Below, piece after piece: positions 1-4,532 of a stretch of 7,899 nt of DNA (the first letter of the stretch is position 1; every line of letters begins with the position of its first letter). Under the pieces are notes generated by a model, which worked only from the letters and a program-made list of their open reading frames with translations, made no database searches and was not told the DNA's origin. The position numbers and the translations under genes are program-made. Source of the stretch: Candidatus Woesearchaeota archaeon (GTDB lineage Archaea; Nanobdellota; Nanobdellia; Woesearchaeales; WJKL01); contig JAHWIB010000054.1 of assembly GCA_019322815.1 (NCBI GenBank), positions 1 through 7,899 of the forward strand. Reading direction: 5' to 3'.

Positions 1-41
1 AGAAATTAATTCAAAGTGCAAAAGGCCAGGTTATGAAATAA

Positions 42-635
42 TTATTTCAATACTTTTCCTGTTTCCATATACCATAGATATAAATCTAATTCTGCCAGGT
101 TAAGATTTGCTTTTTTTGCTATAAGGTTTAATTTATCTTCAATTTCCAAATAATCATTTTTAGCCAGTGTTTTTGGCCTTTTGATCAAATTGTTTTTTGC
201 TAATAGATCTATGATATGAAAATCAATAATTGCTGCATTTTTATAGCCAGTATTTCTTAGGAAATGGCTGGCTTCTTTATAGCCGATGCCTTTTATGTTT
301 TTAACCAGCCAGTCTCTTTCTTTGTCTTTTAATTCATTTTTATGTTTTCTTGCTTCGACAATATAGCCGGCTCTTTTTGTGTGAAATCTTGCGCCATGTT
401 CTTTAAGCATTTTTTGCAGTTTTTCTTTTGGCAATGTTAAAAATCCATTACCTATCTTATTTTGCACATAAATGCATCTTTCTGCATTTGAATTTGCAGT
501 CAATATGCAAAAACACAATTCTTTAAATAATTCATTTTTTGATCTTATTTTTGAAAATTCTTTTAGTCTTTTATTAACTATATTTTTTATTTGTGATTTT
601 TTTAATTCTTGGATAGATAGCAAAAGTTTTTTCAT
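42..635 (-). CDS. ogg2: N-glycosylase/DNA lyase, archaeal Ogg2-type 8-oxoguanine DNA glycosylase
   Basis: This 197-residue protein should remove 8-oxoguanine from DNA and nick the abasic site by its lyase activity, the first step of base-excision repair. It looks like a complete member of the small archaeal Ogg2 family (about 200 residues) within the helix-hairpin-helix glycosylase superfamily. The hairpin region reads LVKNIKGIGYKEASHFLRN at about residues 110-128. K120 is the expected Schiff-base lysine, and D138 in the following AIIDFHI segment is the expected catalytic aspartate; the 18-residue spacing fits the family. The chain ends in lysine (K197). From the Ogg2 literature, a C-terminal lysine helps discriminate 8-oxoguanine from guanine, so that specificity device seems kept. 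No iron-sulfur cysteine cluster is visible. The ATG lies close behind a TATA box without a Shine-Dalgarno sequence, which suggests a leaderless mRNA. It is divergent from the membrane-protein gene on its right. Confidence 0.92.
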   Translation of the reverse strand: MKKLLLSIQELKKSQIKNIVNKRLKEFSKIRSKNELFKELCFCILTANSNAERCIYVQNKIGNGFLTLPKEKLQKMLKEHGARFHTKRAGYIVEARKHKNELKDKERDWLVKNIKGIGYKEASHFLRNTGYKNAAIIDFHIIDLLAKNNLIKRPKTLAKNDYLEIEDKLNLIAKKANLNLAELDLYLWYMETGKVLK

Positions 636-655
636 TTATCTTATTTAATTAGATT

Positions 656-672
656 ATATTATAAAGCTTTTC
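656..672 (-). promoter_or_regulatory. BRE/TATA promoter of ogg2
   Basis: Read on the minus strand, GAAAAGC followed by TTTATAATAT resembles an archaeal BRE plus TATA box. Its centre is about 25 bases before the ATG at 635. Transcription would then begin almost at the start codon, consistent with a leaderless message. This is inferred from motif and spacing only. Confidence 0.55.
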
Positions 673-700
673 AAAATAGATTCATAACTAATTTCTAAGC

Positions 701-723
701 TTCGGAAATCAAAGATTTCCGAA
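701..723. repeat. Perfect 10-bp inverted repeat in a divergent promoter region
   Basis: The arms ttcggaaatc (701-710) and gatttccgaa (714-723) are perfectly complementary around a 3-base aaa centre. The right arm ends inside the BRE of the downstream plus-strand promoter, and the repeat also lies about 35 bases upstream of the ogg2 TATA box. A dimeric regulator bound here could affect either gene, so an operator is the favoured reading. A terminator is unlikely because no transcript clearly ends here. Confidence 0.6.
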
Positions 724-734
724 ACATATATAAA
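719..734 (+). promoter_or_regulatory. BRE/TATA promoter of the AI-2E family gene
   Basis: The sequence ccgaaa (719-724) followed by catatataaa (725-734) is a strong match to an archaeal BRE plus TATA box. The expected transcription start, about 25 bases downstream, falls near 755. That leaves a short leader containing the gaggtga ribosome binding site at 761-767. The same ccgaaa BRE occurs before the gene at 5899. Confidence 0.7.
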
Positions 735-760
735 CCTAAAAAGATAAAATAATAGTGAAA

Positions 761-767
761 GAGGTGA
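761..767 (+). promoter_or_regulatory. Shine-Dalgarno site deciding the start of the AI-2E gene
   Basis: The gaggtga at 761-767 is a seven-base complement to the archaeal 16S rRNA 3' end. It is too far (over 40 bases) from the first in-frame GTG at 810 but sits 6 bases before an in-frame ATT at 774, so it argues for the upstream start. A TTG at 769 is also near but lies in another frame and ends after 13 codons at 810. Confidence 0.55.
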
Positions 768-773
768 ATTGAG

Positions 774-1808
774 ATTAGCAATCAAAATCATACAAGATAC
801 TTTATTATAGTGCTTCTTGTAGTTTTATTAGCACTAGCTTTTTTAATTATAAGGCCTTATCTAATTCCTGTTTTAACTTCTGCTGTTTTGGCATATATAT
901 TCTATCCTCTTTATGACTTATTAAATAAAAAAATAAAAAGGCCAAACTTATCTGCAACACTTATTTCTATTTTGATTATTTTGCTTGTTTTAATGCCTAT
1001 CAGTCTTGTCTTGTTTCAGATTTCAAAAGAAGCAAATGTCAGTTATATATTGATAAAGAACAAGTTTATGACAGGAGAAATATTTGAAGTAGACTGCAAT
1101 GATGAAGGATTTTATTGCATGACAATGAATGACCTTAGGAATTTTATGAAACGACCTACAACAAGATATTATCTGGAAGACGGATTAAAAAAAGTAACTG
1201 TATATGTTGCTGAAGGCGCTTTTAATTTTATTGTTAGTTTACCAAAAAGATTGTTAGAGGTTTTCATTACATTTTTTATTATCTTTTTCTTGTTAAGGGA
1301 TGGTAAAAAATTTGTAGCTGCTATTGAAAGAGCTGCTCCTCTTAAGAAGAATTTTAGAGCAGGAATTTTTGAACAGCTGCATGAATTGACAAGAGCAATT
1401 ATATATGGAATCTTTGTTATTGCAGTTGTTGAAGGAGTCATAGCAGCTATTACATTTAAGTTATTTAAAGTAGCTTCCCCTATATTATGGGGGCTTGTAG
1501 TATTTATCCTGGCTTTATTGCCTGCTATTGGAGGAGCTCTTATATGGGTCCCTGCTATGATAATGAAATATTATGCAGGCCATCCTTGGCTGGCATTAGG
1601 AATATTAGTTGGCGGTGTGATTATCTCTTCTATTGATACTTTTTTAAAACCAAAGATTATTGGAGACAGAGCAAAAGTCCATCCTACAATAATATTATTA
1701 GGTGTTTTAGGAGGATTAAGCTTATTTAGTTTAATTGGAGTAATTATCGGGCCATTAATACTTGTTCTATTGATAACTGTTGTAAAGATGAGCAGGGGAA
1801 TGAAATAA
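774..1808 (+). CDS. AI-2E family transporter (UPF0118/PerM-like membrane protein), probable ATT start
   Basis: This is a polytopic membrane protein of the AI-2E/UPF0118 family. Members have been linked to autoinducer-2 export or Na+/H+ antiport; the substrate here is unknown. Two membrane segments at the N-terminus are followed by a third, then a soluble stretch with a cysteine pair (VDCNDEGFYCM). A helical block and several C-terminal membrane segments come next. Family signatures are visible: LPAIGGALIWVP, DTFLKPKIIGDRAKVHP (D288 in the 344-residue form) and GGLSLFSLIGVIIGPL near the end. The first ATG/GTG in frame is GTG at 810 (332 residues), but that cuts into the first membrane helix. 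Codons 774-809 encode SNQNHTRYFIIV, a natural cytoplasmic lead-in, and follow a strong Shine-Dalgarno site. I therefore propose an ATT start, or a sequence change from ATG. The function class is confident; the exact start is not. Confidence 0.85.
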   Translation: MSNQNHTRYFIIVLLVVLLALAFLIIRPYLIPVLTSAVLAYIFYPLYDLLNKKIKRPNLSATLISILIILLVLMPISLVLFQISKEANVSYILIKNKFMTGEIFEVDCNDEGFYCMTMNDLRNFMKRPTTRYYLEDGLKKVTVYVAEGAFNFIVSLPKRLLEVFITFFIIFFLLRDGKKFVAAIERAAPLKKNFRAGIFEQLHELTRAIIYGIFVIAVVEGVIAAITFKLFKVASPILWGLVVFILALLPAIGGALIWVPAMIMKYYAGHPWLALGILVGGVIISSIDTFLKPKIIGDRAKVHPTIILLGVLGGLSLFSLIGVIIGPLILVLLITVVKMSRGMK

Positions 1809-1813
1809 ATTCT

Positions 1814-1911
1814 AAAATGAAACTAAAAGTCAAAGACAATAAAAAAATTGAAAATTTTTTTAAGCCTTTGACTTTTTAAGAAGTGAAGAAAATGAAACTA
1901 AAAGTCAAAGA
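1814..1911 (+). promoter_or_regulatory. deoA leader: 23-bp direct repeat with an internal complementary segment
   Basis: A 23-base sequence at 1814-1836 recurs exactly at 1889-1911, where it spans the deoA start codon. Between the copies, ctttgactttt (1866-1876) is the reverse complement of aaaagtcaaag, present in both copies (1825-1835 and 1900-1910). The middle segment can pair upstream, a stem that encloses a second 9-bp hairpin (1841-1861, loop gaa). Alternatively it can pair downstream, putting the GTG/ATG start region (1877-1899) in the loop. This is the geometry of a translation switch. The upstream fold with its T-runs could also end the preceding transcript. Sequence facts are certain; regulation is inferred. 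Confidence 0.6.
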
Positions 1912-3400
1912 TGTAGATATTGCAACTGGCGGAGTTCAAATTGTTTTGTTGAATGAGGAAGATGCTCACAAGCTTGATCTGCATCATGGAGACAGAGTCA
2001 GTGTTAAAAAAGGCAAAAAGATAACTACTGCCACTTTGAATATCGCTGAAAGCAGAAAAGCTGTTCCTCCTGGAAAGATTGGGCTTTATGAAGAGGTTTT
2101 AGATTCTTTAAATGCAAAACATAATGATCTTGTTGATATTGATATTGAGGAAAAACCGATAGGGGTATCTTACATCCAGAAGAAGCTGCAGGGCATGAAA
2201 TTAAATAAGCAGGAGATAAATGAGTTAGTAAAAGAGATTGTCAGCAATAAACTGACTGGCATTGAGCTGACTTATTTTATAGCTGCCTGTTTTACAAATG
2301 GAATGACTCTGCAGGAAACAATCGCTTTGACAAAAGCTATTGTTAAATATGGCAGCAGGCTGGACATAAAAAAATATCCTATAATAGACAAACATTCTTC
2401 AGGAGGTGTTCCTGGAAACAGAACTACAATGACTATTGTTCCTATAATTGCAGCTGCAGGACTAACAATGCCTAAAACTTCTTCCAGAAGCATTACTTCA
2501 CCTGCTGGAACAGCTGATACAATGGAAGTGTTAGCTCCTGTTTCTTTAAGCTTGGAGAAGATGAAAAAAGTTGTCATGAAAACAAACGCCTGCATTGTCT
2601 GGGGAGGTGCAATTGATCTGGCTGCAGCTGATGATAAGCTGATTAAGTTAAGGCATCCATTGGCTTTAGATCCAGAAGGAATGTTATTAGCTTCTATACT
2701 GGCTAAGAAAGCAGCTGTTAATTCAACCCATGTTTTAATAGATATCCCTCTTGGAAGAGACACTAAGATTAAGACTAGGAAACATGCAAGACATTTGAAA
2801 AGATTATTTATTAAGATTGGCAGAAAATTAGGGATTCATATTCATGTCATCTTAACAAATGGTGAGGAACCTATTGGAAATGGCATTGGTCCGGCTTTAG
2901 AAGCAAGAGATGTCTTATGGCTGTTAAAGAGGGATACTAGAAGACCTTTGGATTTAGAAAAGAAGAGCATAATGATGGCAACAAAGATATTGCAGATGGC
3001 TAATATTAAAGATGCAAAGAAAAAAGTCATTGAGATATTAGATTCTGGTTTAGCCTATAAGAAAATGCAGGAAATAATCAAGGCTCAAGGAGGAGATCCT
3101 AATATTGATCCTGATAAAATAAAGATCGGGAAATATTCTTATACCTTTAAAGCTCCTGCCTCTGGCAGAATAACAGATATCCAGAATTTTACAATTAATA
3201 AAATAGCAAGAATTGCTGGAGCTCCGGTAGATAAAGGAGCTGGTGTTTACTTTTATCATAAGCATGAAGGCATGAAAATCAAGAGAGGAGAGAAATTAAT
3301 GACAATATATGCAGAGAATCCAATCAGATTGAAATATGCTCTGCATATTCTCAGGAAGATAGGAGGAATCGTTGTGGATGGAAGGACTTTGAAGAAATAA
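1892..3400 (+). CDS. deoA: AMP phosphorylase (archaeal thymidine phosphorylase family)
   Basis: The product should phosphorolyse AMP (and some other nucleoside monophosphates) to free base and ribose 1,5-bisphosphate. That enters the archaeal route in which R15P isomerase and form III RuBisCO yield 3-phosphoglycerate. The 502 residues match the usual length of about 500. An archaeal N-terminal domain (about 1-85) precedes the glycosyltransferase family 3 core. The core has the phosphate-binding motif DKHSSGGVPGN starting at D166, then KTSSRSITSPAGTADTMEVL, GGAIDLAAADD and HPLALDPEG. I prefer ATG 1892, giving the typical MKLKVKD opening, over an in-frame GTG at 1883. A stop at 1877-1879 bars further extension. 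No RuBisCO or isomerase gene lies in the window. No strong TATA box was found close upstream, so it may be read through from the preceding gene or use a weak promoter. Confidence 0.93.
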   Translation: MKLKVKDVDIATGGVQIVLLNEEDAHKLDLHHGDRVSVKKGKKITTATLNIAESRKAVPPGKIGLYEEVLDSLNAKHNDLVDIDIEEKPIGVSYIQKKLQGMKLNKQEINELVKEIVSNKLTGIELTYFIAACFTNGMTLQETIALTKAIVKYGSRLDIKKYPIIDKHSSGGVPGNRTTMTIVPIIAAAGLTMPKTSSRSITSPAGTADTMEVLAPVSLSLEKMKKVVMKTNACIVWGGAIDLAAADDKLIKLRHPLALDPEGMLLASILAKKAAVNSTHVLIDIPLGRDTKIKTRKHARHLKRLFIKIGRKLGIHIHVILTNGEEPIGNGIGPALEARDVLWLLKRDTRRPLDLEKKSIMMATKILQMANIKDAKKKVIEILDSGLAYKKMQEIIKAQGGDPNIDPDKIKIGKYSYTFKAPASGRITDIQNFTINKIARIAGAPVDKGAGVYFYHKHEGMKIKRGEKLMTIYAENPIRLKYALHILRKIGGIVVDGRTLKK

Positions 3401-3416
3401 AGTCAAAAATATATTC

Positions 3417-3508
3417 ACAAAATCAAAAGCATAGTCACTGCATTCCTAGCCTTTGATTTCTTACAAAATCAAAAGCATAGTCACTGCGTTCCTAGCTTTT
3501 AATTTCTT
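3417..3508. repeat. Two tandem 46-bp hairpin-forming repeats
   Basis: The units 3417-3462 and 3463-3508 match at 43 of 46 positions; the first 25 bases of each are identical. Within a unit, a left arm (aaatcaaaagc) can pair with a right arm (gcctttgattt in unit 1) with one mismatch, around the core agtcactgc(a/g)ttccta. The right arm of unit 1 can also pair with the left arm of unit 2 across a 6-base loop (3449-3476). A partial third left arm, aaaatcaaaagc, lies at 3513-3524. The array fills the gap between deoA and the cold-shock gene and looks like a REP-like or small non-autonomous element. Confidence 0.8.
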
Positions 3509-3514
3509 GAAAAA

Positions 3515-3533
3515 AATCAAAAGCTTTAAAAAG
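3515..3533 (+). promoter_or_regulatory. Putative TATA promoter of the cold-shock gene
   Basis: The stretch aatcaaaag followed by ctttaaaaagg resembles a BRE plus TATA box about 50 bases before the ATG at 3576. A start near 3553 would give a short leader containing the ggagg site. It partly consists of the third left arm of the neighbouring repeat. Assignment rests on motif and spacing only. Confidence 0.4.
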
Positions 3534-3562
3534 GAGAGTCATGCTCATATTGATATTAAATT

Positions 3563-3567
3563 GGAGG
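3563..3567 (+). promoter_or_regulatory. Shine-Dalgarno site fixing the cold-shock protein start
   Basis: The ggagg at 3563-3567 lies 8 bases before ATG 3576, a good ribosome binding site. It supports the 80-residue protein rather than the longer open frame beginning at 3453 inside the repeats. Confidence 0.8.
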
Positions 3568-3575
3568 AATTTAAA

Positions 3576-3818
3576 ATGGAAGGAAAAGTAAAATGGTTCA
3601 ATAGATCCAAAGGATATGGATTTATTGAAGGCGATGATGGAAATGAGTATTTTGTGCACAGCTCACAGCTGGCAGAAGGAACATTTATACGCGAGAATGA
3701 TCGTGTATCTTTTGAACCTGCTGAAAGCGATAGAGGAAAACAAGCACAGAAAGTTACTCTGCTTCAGAAAGGCAGTGAAATAGCTGCTGAAGAAGCTCCT
3801 GAAGAAAAACAAGAGTAA
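3576..3818 (+). CDS. Cold-shock domain protein (CspA-like)
   Basis: This 80-residue protein is a single cold-shock domain, an OB-fold that binds single-stranded RNA or DNA and acts as an RNA chaperone in the cytoplasm. The opening MEGKVKWFNRSKGYGFIEGD is canonical. RNP1 is KGYGFI (residues 12-17) and RNP2 is YFVHS (25-29), with the nucleic-acid-facing aromatics W7, F8, Y14, F16, F26 and H28 in place. After about residue 62 it carries an acidic glutamate-rich tail (AAEEAPEEKQE) beyond the usual bacterial domain. CSD proteins are common in bacteria and patchy in archaea, so acquisition by transfer at some point is plausible. The start is set by ggagg at 3563. The gene follows a hairpin repeat array and ends before a T-rich terminator. 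Confidence 0.93.
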   Translation: MEGKVKWFNRSKGYGFIEGDDGNEYFVHSSQLAEGTFIRENDRVSFEPAESDRGKQAQKVTLLQKGSEIAAEEAPEEKQE

Positions 3819-3835
3819 AAAGATAATTCTTGAAT

Positions 3836-3860
3836 TTATTTTTTTATTAATTTTTTTTTG
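3836..3860 (+). terminator. T-rich terminator of the cold-shock gene
   Basis: Long T runs (tttatttttttattaattttttttt) begin about 20 bases after the stop codon. Poly-T tracts are the usual intrinsic termination signal of archaeal RNA polymerase. Confidence 0.6.
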
Positions 3861-3875
3861 ATTTAGGTAGATTAG

Positions 3876-3899
3876 ATTCTAAAATTCTTATTTTAGAAT
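3876..3899. terminator. Perfect hairpin between convergent genes
   Basis: The arms attctaaaat (3876-3885) and attttagaat (3890-3899) form a perfect 10-bp stem with a tctt loop. It sits midway between the convergent cold-shock gene and the minus-strand gene ending at 3961. A bidirectional terminator or mRNA 3'-end protector is the likely role. Confidence 0.5.
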
Positions 3900-3960
3900 T
3901 ATAATTAAGAAAAGTTTTGGAAAGCAAAATTTGAGAAAATTAGAACAAAGAAGACACAAT

Positions 3961-4443
3961 TTATTTAAAATATCTTTCAATAAAATTTCTAAAGGTTTTG
4001 TAATAAATAAATCCCCAAATTGGATTTTTGTCGTAATAATAAATTTTATTTTCTTTCAAATCAAAAATAATTGGCATTTCAAATGCTGCAAAATGTTTTT
4101 TTGGTCTTGCTTGAGTAAATTTTTTTGCAGTTTCGTCAACCTTTGATGAAATAAGTAATGCAAAGGAAACAACTCCAGCTTGAATTCCTCTTGGCAATCC
4201 TTTATTATTTTTTATTGCATAATCCATACAATTTTTTGAGAAATTTTCAATTGTTTCTTTTTTAACATTCTTAGAAACACCAATTATTATAAAAAAATTC
4301 ATCTGTGTTGCAAGCCATGACAATTTAAATTCTTTTTTCATAGCAACAGTAACATCAAATGAATTGATTTTATCTTTTTTTAATTCAAAGCCATCTTTTT
4401 TTAATTTTGAATAAACTTTACTTAAATAAGTATTTGTACCCAT
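3961..4443 (-). CDS. Conserved-looking protein of unknown function
   Basis: This 160-residue soluble protein has no signal peptide or clear membrane segment. Its N-terminal half is lysine-rich; the C-terminal half carries motifs that look family-defining: LPRGIQAG (83-90), PKKHFAAFEMP (114-124) and PIWGFIYYK (141-149). From memory, uncharacterised cyanobacterial proteins share the pattern of LPRG, then PPKHWAS-E-P, then P-WG--YY. I could not verify this, and no function is known to me for that family. If the match holds, the presence here suggests transfer. The gene is very AT-rich. Its ATG follows a TATA box at leaderless spacing. It lies downstream of the minus-strand gene ending at 4533, but an own promoter in the 89-base gap argues against a simple operon. 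Confidence 0.75.
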   Translation of the reverse strand: MGTNTYLSKVYSKLKKDGFELKKDKINSFDVTVAMKKEFKLSWLATQMNFFIIIGVSKNVKKETIENFSKNCMDYAIKNNKGLPRGIQAGVVSFALLISSKVDETAKKFTQARPKKHFAAFEMPIIFDLKENKIYYYDKNPIWGFIYYKTFRNFIERYFK

Positions 4444-4467
4444 GATATTATTTTATTAATTATTATA

Positions 4468-4482
4468 GTTTAAATAATTTTC
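4468..4482 (-). promoter_or_regulatory. Promoter of the 3961-4443 gene
   Basis: On the minus strand, GAAAAT followed by TTATTTAAAC gives a BRE-like element and TATA box centred about 30 bases before the ATG at 4443, so a leaderless start is likely. The box contains the near-palindrome tttaaata. Read on the plus strand, it lies about 22 bases before the GC-rich island at 4494, so it might work in both directions. Confidence 0.45.
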
Positions 4483-4493
4483 TAAAGATTATT

Positions 4494-4528
4494 GGCGGGT
4501 ATTAGATAAGCGCCTCAGTCTAGCAGGC
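4494..4528. other. GC-rich island in an AT-rich gap, possible small RNA or terminator
   Basis: A sharply GC-rich stretch (ggcgggt ... gcgcctcagtctagcaggc) lies between two minus-strand genes. It has two mutually exclusive short stems: ggcg (4494-4497) with cgcc (4511-4514), or gcct (4513-4516) with aggc (4525-4528). On the minus strand the second stem would form a few bases after the stop of the upstream gene, so a 3'-end hairpin is the modest explanation. A TATA-like tttaaata before it on the plus strand allows a small RNA instead. It is not an intact tRNA. Confidence 0.35.
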
Positions 4529-4532
4529 AAAA

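Noticed and set aside
1..41. Feature at the left edge
   Set aside because: Only 41 bases downstream of ogg2; no hairpin, T run or gene end that I can support.
1883..1891. GTG 1883 as the deoA start
   Set aside because: ATG 1892 gives the typical MKLKVKD opening of archaeal AMP phosphorylases and is the point preserved in the duplicated copy.
3417..3524. CRISPR array
   Set aside because: The units are directly adjacent with no variable spacers, only two full copies exist, and no cas gene is present.
3453..3575. N-terminal extension of the cold-shock protein (121-residue reading)
   Set aside because: The extra 41 codons are the hairpin repeat array, while ATG 3576 has a strong ggagg site and gives the canonical domain start.
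4494..4530. tRNA or split-tRNA 5' half: ggcgggt as acceptor strand and gcctcagtctagcaggc as anticodon arm
   Set aside because: The loop lacks U33, no D-arm partner for aagc is present, and no T-arm follows. Pairing with the 6510-6553 island as a 3' half needs a bulge and mismatches in the acceptor stem and lacks a proper T-loop.
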